Assembly (NCBI RefSeq): GCF_950295315.1
Contig: NC_080179.1
Span: 76,877,303 to 76,941,302, forward strand
Reading direction: 5' to 3'
Source: Erinaceus europaeus
Taxonomy: Eukaryota; Chordata; Mammalia; Eulipotyphla; Erinaceidae
Length of the DNA: 64,000 nt
Part shown: positions 24,409-38,400 of the stretch, piece by piece
How the letters are laid out: each line of letters starts with the position of its first letter
How positions within the stretch are numbered: the stretch's first letter is position 1
Notes under the pieces: model-generated
What the model was told of the DNA's origin: nothing
The model's input: only the letters and a program-made list of their open reading frames with translations
Databases searched by the model: none
Translations under genes and position numbers: made by a program

Positions 24409-27400
24409 TCTGGGAGCAGATATGCCAAACACAGACCTGGGCTCTGGTTCTGTTCCCTTCTGCAATTTCATTCATGTCTATGCCAGTGAGTTTCTGCTGT
24501 CAGAAGATAGCAGAGGATGAATACAGAAGCAAAGAAAAGAGTCTTTATAGAAAGGGAGATGAGTGGCAAAGAAAAAAGTAAAAAGAAAGGAGGGCAGGAA
24601 TATTGGTACGTGGGAGAAGAAAGGAGCTGCCTAACTGCTAACATTGTTTTCTGGTGGACGTTCATTTCACCCTTAGTGGATTTCCCTTTACATTCTGTGT
24701 GGGGAGTTTCACAAGTGCCAGAGAGAAGGAGAGCGAGGAGGGAGGAGACGGAGGAGGAGAAGGTTTCTACGGCTTGACTCTGAGATCTAACACGAAGCCT
24801 GTGCCTTTCACACTGGAGACGTCATATGAAATAAGCAATGCAGGTGGACAAGCCATTACACATTTTTTTATTAGCAAGTGGCTTGGTCATAGTTTCTTTA
24901 AAATACAGGCCTGACTTCTCTGGTTAGTATTCAACTTTGCAGTATATTACAGTATTGTCCAACCATGGTGTAGCAATAGGATAGCTGCACTGGGAGAAAT
25001 TTCTGGAGACAAGGCACTTAGAATACCCCTCCACTCATAAATGGCTTCTGTCCTCTTGGTCTCACTAAAAGGAGACAGAAGTTCCTATATGAGAAGCACA
25101 ACTTCTTTCTGACTTCTCAAAACAGTAAATGAACTTCAAATATGAATATAAAACATCACTAAACTTTTAAAAGGGACTCTCCCCTTATGGTTTCCTAATT
25201 GCTTAGACTCAACAAATTCAGTCACAAAACTTTAAAAAGTAATAAAAGGCGGATACCCTGGAACCACACAAAAGTCATTAACACGCCTTAGGGAACGGAG
25301 CCTGGTTTCACACAAAATTAATCTGAGACTGCAGAGGCAACAGAGCTCATGTTTTCCAGTTTTGTACCTTCCCACATACACCCGGGAAGCTTCCCTATAA
25401 GAAGGATACTAAGGAGGAAGTGTCCTTTCCCAAAGATTGAAGCTCAAGGATCACAAAGCAGACCCTTTGTGATCCATTCTGGAAGGGGATGCCTGGGAGT
25501 CGCTTTGGGGTGGAGAGCAGAGTCACTTGTGAAGAGACACACCCTTACAGGTGCTGATGATGATCTCAGTGGAACCATTTTAAGCGAGATAAACAAAAAG
25601 GAAGAGGATGATTACCAAGTGATCTCATTCACAGGTGGAATGTAAGAAACCAAGAAAAAAGAGGAAAAACACCAGATGAAACTTGGGCTGGGTGGGGTGG
25701 GTGTATTACACCAAAGCAAAGGACTTTGGGGAAGAAGGAGGAGGGAACAGATGAAGAGGGTGCTGGGGAGTGATGGTGAGAAAAACCTAAATTGGGGGTT
25801 AGAGTGCTGTGCAATGAGATGTTGTATCCATGTGTCAACAACTGTGCTGCAATCCATTAACACCCCTCCCCAGTAAAATAATAAACGGGCAAACAAAGAG
25901 TAACTGCTGTGATTCTGGGCACCATGGTGGGAAAGGGACTAAGTTGGGGTGACAGTGTTTTACAAATGTTATCATGGAGAGGTGAGGAATTGTACCCCTG
26001 TGTTAACAACTGCTCTGTAACTCATTAACTCCCAATGAAATGATGCTTAGAGAAAAAGAAAAGAAAAGAAAACAGAGCAGTTATTAATGTAACAATAAAA
26101 GGAATCCCAGCTCTGAAACTTATCTCAGCTCCACACACGTAGCTCATTCACTTAACCACACTAAGTAAAGACGTCAACAAATAAACAAAAGAAGCTGAAA
26201 GGTCCGCACGCTCTAGCCATCTGTGAGGATTGCTCAGAGGGCATGTGAGTGGGAGAGGGTCACCTGCTGGACTTGACCGTCCCTGTCACAAACCCCCAGT
26301 CCTCAGTGCCCGAGGCTCTTGTTTGCTTGCGACAGGAGGACAGGAGAGAATATGCCACAACTGGAGGAGGAAGGGCACAGTTCCCATGTCACCTGCAGCC
26401 TCATCTCAACAAGCAGATGAGACTCCAGAGGGAGCGTGACGGCCTGAGGCTGGGGACTAGGGCGCAGGCAGGTGCAGACGCTTGCTCGCACAAACCTCGT
26501 AAGAGAATCTCTCTCCTTCCTTCTTCTGCACAGGGCATTCATTGCACATCAGAGATGGTGGACAAAGATACAACACATTACAGACACAGCACGTGACACA
26601 CAGATGACAGAAAATTTTCAGAGGTGAACAATATACCTAGTCTGTCAAGAAAAATGCTAGCAACACAGAGCATGTCTAGGAACAAACACTGGCATTGGCT
26701 TGACACTGAATAACAGGGTGAGAAATTACAGTTTATACATATTAAAGATCATTAGCGTATACATGTATGTGTCTGTATATAGCTATGCATATAAATACAT
26801 TATAAAAGCTTAGAGGTCATCTTTCTACTACTATTCAATTTTTTCCCTTTCTATTTTTTATTTTTTGACAGATACAAAGAGACCCCAACACCGAAACTTC
26901 CTTCAGTGCAGTGGGGGCCAGGCTTAAACCTGGGCTGCAAATACAGCAGTGAACTCACCATCTGGGCTCTTTGTCCCGCCCACCCTAGTCAGGCATTTGA
27001 TGTGCTTGCTAAAACATATCGTGACCATGTGGAGAAAAATCACACCGGTTGTAATGGTGTTTTAGATTAGTATCCTTTCCTGTTGTTTAGTTAAACTATG
27101 TGAAAACTCGATTGAGCCCAGTTCCCAAAGCATAACATCCATCTGCTAATGATCTCTGAGTAGGTGCTGTGATGATGCAGGCATAAAATCATACCCACCT
27201 CTTTGCCTCCCATGGATTCAAACATTTTTTCCAGTTGGACTCTTAACTGTTGAATATTGTTCATCAATATACAGGGCTTAAAAAAAGAATACAAATAAAG
27301 AAAATAAATGAGAGTGAGCATCCCATCCACATTAAGTTATACACTTCCTTTGAAAGGAGTAGCATTCAGCTATGCCTGAAGACCTGGTATATTTGGCAGT

Positions 27401-30400
27401 TAGAATAATCCACTTGCTTTAAGAGTTCATTTAAGATATTTAAGAGTGTGGGAGTCAGGCGGTGGCGCAGCGGGTTAAGCACACGTGGCGCAAAGCACAA
27501 GGACCCATATAAGGATCCGGGTTCGACCCCCCCCCCAGGATCCCCTCCTGCAGGGGAGTCACTTCACAAGCGGTGAAGCAAGTCTGCAGGTGTCTGTCTT
27601 TCTCTCCTCCTCTCTGTCTTCTCCTCCTCTCTCCATTTCTCTCTCTCCTATCCAACAACAACGATATCAATAACCACAACGTTAAACAAGGGCAACAAAA
27701 GGGAAAATAAATAAATAAATAAAATTTTTAAAAAAATTTAAAAAAGATATTTATGAGTGTATGACGTAAAGCATAAATAGGAATTTGGAGAAATTGATAA
27801 TTCACACAAACTATAGACACTTGGAGATGCACAGCAGTTTATACTTAAAGCAGACACTATACTTATCTACAAAACTGAGAAACCATAGTAACCAAAGTGT
27901 GTCTTAGAATCACTGAGAACAGGAGTGCACCCCGGAGAGTGCACATTTACATTTACAATATGCAAGGACCCTGGTTCAAGTCCCCGTCCCCACCTGCAGG
28001 AGAAAAAGTTTCACAGTGGGAGTGCAGTGTTGCAGGTATATTTATTGATCCCTCTCTAGCTCCTTCTTGTCTCTTAATTTCTGTCTCTAGATAATAGATA
28101 AATTAAAAATAAAATATGAACAAGAAGAATGACCAATTGAAAAATAATGACTGGTCATGGGGTGTGAGGATCGTGATGGCTGGAGAGGCACAAACACCGG
28201 TGCTGGGTCCCTGACTCACACACCTGCACACCATGTGCGTCTGCACCCCTGAAGCATCACGAGCCTGTACCTGGCCGCTCATGACCTCAGGCTTATCTCT
28301 AGCCAGGTCCCGAAAGGCTCTGTTTTTCTAGTACGTCTCTGCATGTTCCTCAGACATAGCCGGGTTATTGACAAAAGTTCAAGGGCAGCCACAGCTCCCG
28401 GAACAAATCTTTTCTTTTCTTTTATTGCTATTAGGTAGAGATAGAGAGAAACTGAAAGGAGGGGGGGAATAGAGAGGGAGAGATGTTGGTCTGCTTCTAA
28501 TTCTGCTTCAAAAAACCCCTTCTCTTTCATTTGGTTTAATCCCCCCTGCTGAACACTATTCTATTTACATAACTAAGCACCACCCTGCCTGCAGGGCACT
28601 GGTTTCATCCCCACTGGTTCAGGATGTCTTTTTGCTCCGCCCCCTCTTGTAGTATGTCCTGATCTGCACCAGTCACTTTTCGCTCCACCTTCTCTGCGTC
28701 ACATCCTGTTTCCGCCCTACTTGGCGAGTATATATAGGATTGTGTTTTTAGTTTAGTTTAGTTTTTAGTTTAGTTTTAGCTTAGCTTGGTTTAGATTGTG
28801 CTGTGTCCTGCATGAATAAAGAGATACTGCGTACAACCCAGCCATGATTCCCTGGTCGTCTGTCTCCGCTCGCGCGAAGCTAGCCCGACAGAGAGAGACA
28901 CCTGCAGCCTTGCTTCACCACTTATGAAGCTATGCCTCCATAGGTGGGGACCAGGGGCTTGAACCTGGGTCCTTGTGCACTGTAATGTGAACAATTAGTC
29001 AGGTGCACCACCACCTAAATCCCCGGACAATGTCTTTTTTTTTTTTTATAATACTAGATCACTTTTTTTTTCTTTGCATCCAGGGTTATTGCTGGGGCTC
29101 AGTGCCTGCACTAGGAATCCACTGCTCCTGGAGGCTGATTTTTCCCTTTTGTTGCCCTTATTGTTTATTGTTGTTGTTGTTATTATTATTGTCCTTATTG
29201 CTGTCATTGTTGGATAGGACAGAGAGAAATGGACAGAGGAGGGGAAGACAGAGAGAGGAAGATAAAGACAGACACCTGCAGACCTGCTTCACCGCCTGTG
29301 AAGCGACTCCCCTGCAGGTGGGGAGCCGGGGGCTCGAACCAGGTTCCTTGTGCCTGTCCTTGAGCTTGGCGCCACGTGTGCTTAACCTGCTGCACTACTG
29401 CCCGACCCTGACAATGTCTTAACCTTGCATATGGGAGAGGAATATCAGTAATCTATGGATAAGCAGTTGTCATTCATATGCTGAATTTAAATATATAATA
29501 ATAATAATAGTTGGAAGTTGGGTGGTAGCACAGCAGGTTAAGCGCATGTGGTGCAAAGCGCAAGGACCCGGCATAAGGATCCCGGTTCGAGCCCCTGGCT
29601 CCTCAACTGTAGGAGAGTCGCTTCACCAGCAGTGAAGCAGGTCTGCAGTTGTCTGTCTTTCTCTCCCCTTCTCGGTCTTCCCCTCCTCTCTCCATTTCTT
29701 TCTGTCCTATCCAACAAGGATGACATCAATAACAACTACAACAACAATGAAAAACAACAAGGGCAACAAAAAAGGAAAATAAAATTTAAAAACAATAAAC
29801 AATAATAATTATTATTATATTTATTTATTTATTTATGTTTACCAAAGCACTGATCAACTCTGTCTTATGGTGGTGCAGGGGATTGAACCTGAGACTTCTG
29901 GTGCCTCAGGCTTGAGAGTCTCTCTATAACTTTGTTATCTACACTTGCCCCAAATCTAATCTTTAGATTCAGTTACCAAATCCTAGACTTTATGCAGTTT
30001 AATTATTCACCCCATTGTTGGTTCTGCTTCCTTCCTGAAGCTGCCCTGGAATTCCTGACGTTTCATAAAGCTTGTTAATAAACAAGTTTGTCTTGGTGCC
30101 ATGGTCCCCCACTTGGTTTTTGGACTTGAATGTGATCTAAGCACATGTCAACACTGTCACTCTGCCCACTCTGCTCTCTGCAGCCCACAGACTTTTCTCC
30201 TTTACTAGTTTCCTTTGACCTTAAAGTGTTCAGCTTTCACTTTTATTGAACTAATGCATCACATCAGTTGATAAGTAAGTAAGGACACACATTTGAAGGC
30301 AAATCTTAATATTTTTATTTGCACATTTCTATCAAAATGTAGTCCATTGTATCTACATCTGGGAAAAAGTGAGGGACCTAAAATGCAATGAGTATGAGAG

Positions 30401-32366
30401 TCCTGCTCAGAAGACAGTCATTTCTATATTTCGGACTTAAATCACGATGATCTGCTACACATCACAACAGAAAGATATTCTGCACAATAACGGTTATCTT
30501 TTAATTAATTACTTAATTATTTTATAGGAGAACTGCTCAGCTCTGGCTTACTGTGGTGCTGTGTGTAGACTGAGCCTGGGATCTCAGAGCCTTAGGCATG
30601 AAAGTCTTGGTATATAATCATTGCATCCCGCCCAGTCTCCTACAATCTTGACCCCCTGGAAAACTGAATTACAGAATAATCTCCTAAAAGGTGTCTTATG
30701 AGATCAATTCAGATATGAAATAACTAGAATTCCTTGCATTTAGTAAGAAAAGTAAGAACAGAGAAAAAGTTCCTAGTGTTTCAGACATTCGAAGAAATCT
30801 TATTGCAAACTTGTGTTATACTCAGTCAGAAATACTTCAATGCGTTTTTAATAAAAACCTAACTATTTATAGCTAGCTAATATTCTTTCATAACAAAAGC
30901 TAAATCAAACATTGCATTTAAGTGAGAGTCTAAGACTAAGCATTTATCAGTAACCAGAAAAGAAGAACATTGAGGACAGAAGGTCAAAAGGTTCATTCGT
31001 TATCTATAATTTTTTAAATTTTGCAATTATACAGGACAATACAAAGGATAATATAATAAGCACTGGTTTGGGGGGTTCTCAGTTTTTAAAAAGTAGAATG
31101 TACTTCAGAATACTAACATAAAATGGAAGTTTGCAGGTAAGTTTTAAGGCTGATACCCCTTTTAGAATGATGGAAATTAGTCTGCATAAGCCATAGATGT
31201 CATTCAAAATCCTCAAGTTGAGAATCCTAATAAAATCATAAGCTTCTCTGGCACTGCTTTGATTTCTAAATTATCACCTCCCGGAGGTGTTATTCTTTAA
31301 TTACAAATATGCACTCTCAGTTAATAAATATTTTATCTTGAGTACCAGAGCATTTATAATCAATGGCAACTATATAATTCTGCTGTAATACCTCAGAGTT
31401 TTAATAAAAATATCTAGATATCATTAATTTAAGGGAAAGAAGAACCTTCTACGAACCATAATAAGTAGGACTGAATTAACTTGCTAAGCTGACATAAGAG
31501 GTCAATATTTCAGAGAAAAGACTAGTAGCTTTCTTTTCTCTCCCTACTTCTTTCCTTCCTGAATTTTCTGTCTGACTTTTTTGATAGAACTGATTTTTTT
31601 TTCATGGGGGGGTACATGTTTCCTTAAACATTTTTGGAAATGCAATAGCTTTTTTCCCCCAGTAATATGGGTTTGTTTTTTAATCCTATGACTTTACCAA
31701 CATACTTTTCCAAATATTCCATAAGATGAAAAGGAAAGTTTCCACTATCCATCATTATAGTTTATCTTATTTCTCTTTATGTTTTTTGTTAACTTTCCAT
31801 ACTAATTTTGGCCTTAATAAACATTTTTTGCACACTGCCCCCCTCTCTCCTGCCCATTGAAAAACTAGCATAAGTAGAAGTTGGCATTATACTGACATTC
31901 AATACCCTTACCAATTATTTGGGAAAAGAAAACCAAACTGTATTTGTCTTACAATTAGCACCATTTGGTATCAGTGCTAAATTCTAACTCTTTAGCTGTT
32001 AGTTCCAATGTTGTGCAAGTAAGTGGCTCCTTCAGTAATCTGAGTATCTCTCCTTCCTATGATCGTGGAAAACTGTGAGTCGACTACCACTGAGATGTTC
32101 CCACTAGCTCACTGAATTCTGCCTGGTAATGAGTTCAGACAGCGCCTTGGAATCCCCATTTCCAGTCAACCTACCTGCAAACAGGAAAAGGAAGCATTTC
32201 TTGTTTCTTTAATTTCTTTCTTTCTTTCTTTATTAATGAAAAGGAGGAGAGAGAGAAGGAACCAGACACATGTGCTGCCAGGGACTGAGCTCAGGACCTC
32301 ATGCTTGAGAGTCCAGTGCTCTGTCCACTGCACCACCTCCCGGACCACTCTGTTGTTTCTTTTTTC

Positions 32367-32417
<51 letters not shown>

Positions 32418-35400
32418 TTTTAAAAAGGAGACATTAACAAAACCGTAGGATAGGAGGGGTACAACTCCACACAATTCCCAGCACCACAACTCTATATCCC
32501 ATTCCCTCCCCTGATAGCTTTCCTATTCTTTATCCCTCTGGGCAAGGTCATTATGAGCTTGAAGAAGTGCCTTTAAGCTCAGAATTCTCAAAGTCGGAGG
32601 TATTTTTGACTTACCACATTTTCCTTATCGCAATGTGAGCTGAAGTCACTGGAGATGATGGCAGCATACTGAAGCAGAACCTTGTTGATTGTCTAGGATG
32701 CAAACACAGGGACATCTGAAAAGTAGCCGTGCTAATTAAGTCTGCCAGATGCACTGTGCTGGTCAATGGGAATCTAGAAAACCTCGTGTCTTTTCCTGAA
32801 CTCCAATATACTGAGCTACCTTGTTGGCCCTCACCTGTCTATTTTAGCTGAAAGGGAGATGTTTGTAAACCTATAGCCATACCCAAAAAGAATCTCACAT
32901 GAACTACGACAATTAGATAGTGACTTGTTATATTTGTAAGTACATCTGGAATCAAGTCCACATGAATTAGTATCATTGGCAGTCTGTGCCATCACAGATT
33001 ATCTATTTCTAATTCTACTTAATACTCAGCATGCAGACATCTTTGTGGTGTTCTCTTCCATATCTGGAAACTTATTACCTGTTGACTCCTAATATTTTTT
33101 TCCCTAAAATGACAGCTTATTTTTTGAATAGTCTCTCATAGCTTCTAGTTTCTCTACACACACCCAGAAAAGCTCAGATATGTTAGGTCAAAATACTTTG
33201 TAGTGGTTATTATTCTCAAGCTTCTCAAGATTCCGAAAAATGTCAGTAAGTGAGGCCAGGTCATTCTAGTACTTGGCACTTAGAATTTTCTATGACAGGC
33301 GGCTTTACTGGCCAATATCAAAGCCTGCTAAGACCTCAAATGCCAGCCTACATTGCTTCCTATTGTCACAAGGCAGATCCTCAGCAACATCACCAGCATC
33401 CCCTGGGAACTTGCCAGAAACGTCAGTATTTGGGTCTATGTGCAGTCTGCTGTCAGGCTTCCAGCAAACTGTCCCCACAAGTCTCCAGAAGATGTGAAGG
33501 CAGTGCTGACCAGTGCATGAGGGGTGGGGGGGACTCTTCAGAGAGTACCTAGCAAGGACTGAGTAGAGGACTTGTGAGTGAGTACTTAGGCATGCAGGGG
33601 ACTACTGACCTTCAGAAATGGAGACAGTGCACAAGCAAGAAGCTTAGCAGGGCCGCTCAGAAGTATTTCCTAAAGGCACAGTCTATGTGAAGGGGTAGTC
33701 ACAAGGTTTGCACTGCTTTGTTTTGTTTCAATTTTCCACCAGGGGCTTCGTGCATGCCCACACCATTCTGCTGCTCTGCTGCCACCCCCTTGTTTTCTCA
33801 TAAAGAGCATAAAATAAAGGTAGGGGTGTCATAATAAACAAAAAGAAGGGCTAGGCCGTGGCCTGGTTGAGTACATGCATTATCACGCACAAAGACCTGG
33901 GTTCAAGCCTGGGTCACCAGTGCCATAGGTGTCTCTCTTTCCCTGTCTCTGCCCTCCCTTCCCTCTATAAGTTTTCTCTGTCTCTCTAAAAAGAAAAAAG
34001 AAATCATACTTGGAGCAGTGGAATCGTGCTAGCACCAAGTAACACTGGTAATGAAAAACAAAGAAGCAAAAACCAACGAGAAAAGGAAGAAGCACCATGG
34101 GACTGTTCCTTAGCTCTTGAAATTCCGTCTTGGATGGTGCGGCCATGCCGGGGTGACTGAGGGCTTGGCATTCCCATCCTTGTGTACTCTTATTTGTTTT
34201 GCTTTGCTTTTTGGGTTCAATGGCTGTAGCAAAAGGATTTCTCTTTAAAGAAATCCAGACCCAGTCAGAGGAAATTCTAGTAGGATTGTAGCAGTGGTAT
34301 GAGGGATTCTGCTGCATTTAAAAGATTAGAAGCGATGGCCAAAATATCGCTCAGCCTCTATCTGCCCTGATTTGATGCACAGCTCCCAGTGATACTGAGT
34401 GGGACAGTCAGCAATCATTTAAACAAAGGCCTGATGCTTTCCTGAGCTTATGCCCCACCTTCAGCGACCTGCCAGCCCAACCAAGAGGCTCATTTGTCAC
34501 AGTTGGCAGGCCACCAGTCAGACAGGAGTCTCAGGATAAAATCCAACTAGTCAGAGATATTTCATGCTCAGAGAGTTACAGCATTAGAACCATACACTGC
34601 AGGACTGTGTAGTGTTTGTTCAGTCCTTTAGGACACTGCATTTTAGCACATCTAACAAAATCTAGACTCTCCCATAGGTAACTCATTGGGACCTAAAGCG
34701 TTTGAGTTAAATATTCTGAAGCTGTCTTATTTGAAAGTCTAAGGAAAATAGCAGTGCCCATCACTAGGTTCTTATGAAAAATGAGCAAGAAATAGAATGG
34801 TGTTCAACTTGGTGTTATTGTTGTTAGGACTTGGTTTTCAGGGAACAAGGTATATGTCTTTTTCATTCACCATAGCATATATTTTTTTCTTTTTCCAACT
34901 GTCAACAGAGCTGGGACTCAGTTCCTGAGCAATGAACCCACCATTCCTAGTAGCTTCATTTTTATTATTATTCTTATTATTTTTAATTTGCTTTCCCCTT
35001 TGTTGCCCTCATTTTTTATTGTTGTTGTAGTTATTATTATTATTGTTATTGTTGATGTCATCATTGTTGGATAGGACAGAGAGAAATGGAGAGAGGAGGG
35101 GAAGACAGAGAGGAGGAGAGAAAGACAGACACCTGCAGACCTGCTTCACCGCCTGTGAAGTGACTCCTCTGCAGGTGGGGAGCCAGGGCTTGAACCGGGA
35201 TCCTTATGCTGGTTCTTGCGCTTTGTGCCACATGCGCTTAATCCACTATGCTACTGTCTGACCCCCCATTTTTTCTTTAATAGTGAGAAAATGAGAAGGT
35301 AAAGTGAGATAGAGAGAAACAGAGACACCTATAACACTGCTTCACTGCTCTAGATATGTTTATGAACATATATTTATTATGCTCATGAATATGTTATAAT

Positions 35401-38400
35401 AGCCAGGATAAAGTATTTACTGATTTGTTTATTAAATATATTACTTTCATCTCTAAACCACCCATACACACCAGTCCTAAGAACATTCACTGAACACATG
35501 GTCGTTTTGTGTTCCTCAAACCTCCTGAAAGCACCTGCTTTGACATTTGAAGTGTTGTTTGGTGCCTTCTTTAGTGTTGTTGTATGTGTTTAAGCAAGGA
35601 CAAGCCATCCCTTTAAGTCCTATCATCAAATGCCAACTATTCCAAAGTCTATGTGGATATATACTGTTTTATCTTTAGATTGTATCAATCTTTCACCTTT
35701 AATAGGCAGATATAATTAGAATCTTCTCTCCAGGGAAGCATTTAAAGAACTGGGGGCTCGAACCGGGATCCTTACACCGGTGCTTATGCTTTGCGCCACC
35801 TCCCAACTACCCTCAGATTATTTTTAAGATTTTTTAAAATTGTTTTCTTTTTGGTGAGAACGATACACACAGAGATAGATAATGGGGGGAAGGGAGGGGA
35901 GGGGAGGGAGACCTCCCCTGGCTTATGTGGTTCTGAAGATTGAATTTGTGACCTCAGGGCCTCAGGCACAAGAATCATTTGCATGATACTATGCTGTCTG
36001 TCCAGCCTGACTCTGAGACCATGATGTCCTCATGCGATCCTGCCTCTACTATCTGTCCAGCCTGACTCTGAGACCATGATGTCCTCATGCGATCCTGCAT
36101 CTGCTGTCTGTCCAGCCTGACTCTGAGACCATGATGTCCTCATGCGATCCTGCATCTGCTATCTGTCCAGCCTGACTGTGAGTCTATGATGTCCTCATGC
36201 GATCCTGCCTCTGCTGTCTGTCCAGCCTGACTCTGAGTCTATGATGTTCTCATGCGATCCTGCATCTGCTGTCTGTCCAGCCTGACTGTGAGTCTATGAT
36301 GTCCTCATGCGATCCTGCATCTGCTGTCTGTCCATCCTGACTCTGAGACCATGATGTCCTCATGCGATCCTGCATCTGCTGTCCATTTAACTCACCTTTG
36401 CAAATCTTCTCATGAAGTGAGACAATGCTTCAGGGTTAGGGCATTCCAGTTTCTTAATGATCTCAAAACTCTGATTAAGTTGAGCAAACACATCAACCAC
36501 AGAACAGGAAAAGAGGGCATGGTCAGATGTCTGCTGGAACTGAAGGGAGAGAAGACAAAATCATCGCATTTAATAAATACATGGCATGGATCATGAAAAG
36601 TCTGCATCAGACATGGTCATTTCTATATGCACCGGTTACAAAGATCTCATCTGCTTAAAAATTACTCATCTTGTGGTCCGGGAGGTGGTGCAGTGGCTAA
36701 GGCACTAGATTCTCAAGCATGAGGTCCTGAGTTCGATCCCCGGCAGCACATGTACCAGAGTGATGGCTGGTTCTTTCTCTCTCTCCTCCTATCTTTCTCA
36801 TTAATAAATAAATAAAATATATTTTTTTAAAAATTACACATCTTCTTAAGCTTAATGAAGTAAAAGGTGAAAGACAACTACCAGATGATTGTCACTCATA
36901 TTTGGAATCTAGAGAACTGATACAGATGAACTTGAAAAAAAAAAAAAGAAGCAAAAAAAACTGTTTCTAAGTCTTGTGAGAACTGTAGTGGTTTATCACT
37001 GGGAGATGGTTTTGAAACCAAAGAAAGACCCAACACTGGCCGCCAGCTATAGACTAATTTCTCTCCTCTCTGTGTGTTACAAACTCCTTGAGAGGCTGCT
37101 TCTGTCACGTATTTCTCATCTTACAGAGAAATTCCTATCACCCGCCCAAGCTGGTTTCCGCCCAGGAAGATCTACCTGCGAACAAGCCCTGGACCTCTCA
37201 ACTTACACTGAAAATGGATTCCAGAAGAATTTAAAGACGGGTGCTATCTTTGTTGATCTCACAGCAGCCTATGACACGGTCTGGCACCGTGGTTTCCTAG
37301 TCAAGATCTCAAGATGCCTGCCTCCATGGGTGGCCAACACTATATCGTTTCTTCTCCAAAACAGAAGATTCCAGGTGCATCTGGGTGACAAGTCTAGCAG
37401 ATGGAGTCTTGTCTCAAGTGGCCTCCCCCAGGGCTCTGTTCTGGCTCCTACGCTATTTAATATTTACATCAATGACCTCCCAGAAACTTCTTCAAGGAAG
37501 TTCATCTACGCCGATGACATCTGCTGTGCAACTCAGGCATCCAAGTTCGACATCCTCGAGGAAACACTCACGAAAGACATGTCTCTGATATCTGATTACT
37601 GTAAAAAATGGCGACTAATCCCTAGCACTGCAAAAACGGTATCATCTGTTTTCCATCTACAGCATGCCTCAGCCTCGCGTGAACTTAATGTGCAGCTTAA
37701 CGATATGAGAATCCAGCATGAAGCCCAGCCAGTCTATCTTGGCGTTACTCTCGATCGCACCCTGTCATTTCACGAACATCTCATAAAATCTGCAGCAAAG
37801 GTGGGCGCAAGGAATCACATCATTGCGAGACTGGCCAGCTCCTCATGGGGCGCAAGCGCTTCCACACTACGATCATCCTCTCTGGCATTATGCTATTCCA
37901 CTGCAGAATACTGTGCCCCAGGATGGTTCCGTAGCCCCCATGTCCACTTGGTCGACTCCAAATTATATTCCTCCATGAGGATCATTTCTGGAACCATCCG
38001 TTCCACCCCGGTTCCACGGCTGCCAGTTCTTAGCAACATCGCCCCGCCAGATACTCGTCGGGATGCGGCATCATCTAAGTTCATTTCCCACGTCTACGCT
38101 CGACCGGACCTGCCAATATACGCGGATATCTTCGCCCACCCTGTCCAACGCTTGACGTCTCGTCACCCAATCTGGTCCCCTACGCCTACACTGAACTTCT
38201 CTGTTCCAGTCTCTTGGAAACAGAGCTGGCAGTCAGCTGAGGTCAAGAACAAACACCTCATCACAGACCTCTGCGAGTGTCAACCCGGCTTTGACCTGGC
38301 ACATTATGATCGGGCCCTCCTCAATCGCTATCGAACAGGCCATGGCCGGTGCGCTCCTATGTTCCATCACTGGGGAGCCAGAGACGACCCGAACTGCCCC

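Noticed and set aside
36976..37008. Treating the ATG at 36976 as the true start of the reverse transcriptase
   Set aside because: The first 11 codons are host L1 3' sequence and the target-site duplication. The element is 5'-truncated and has no start of its own here.
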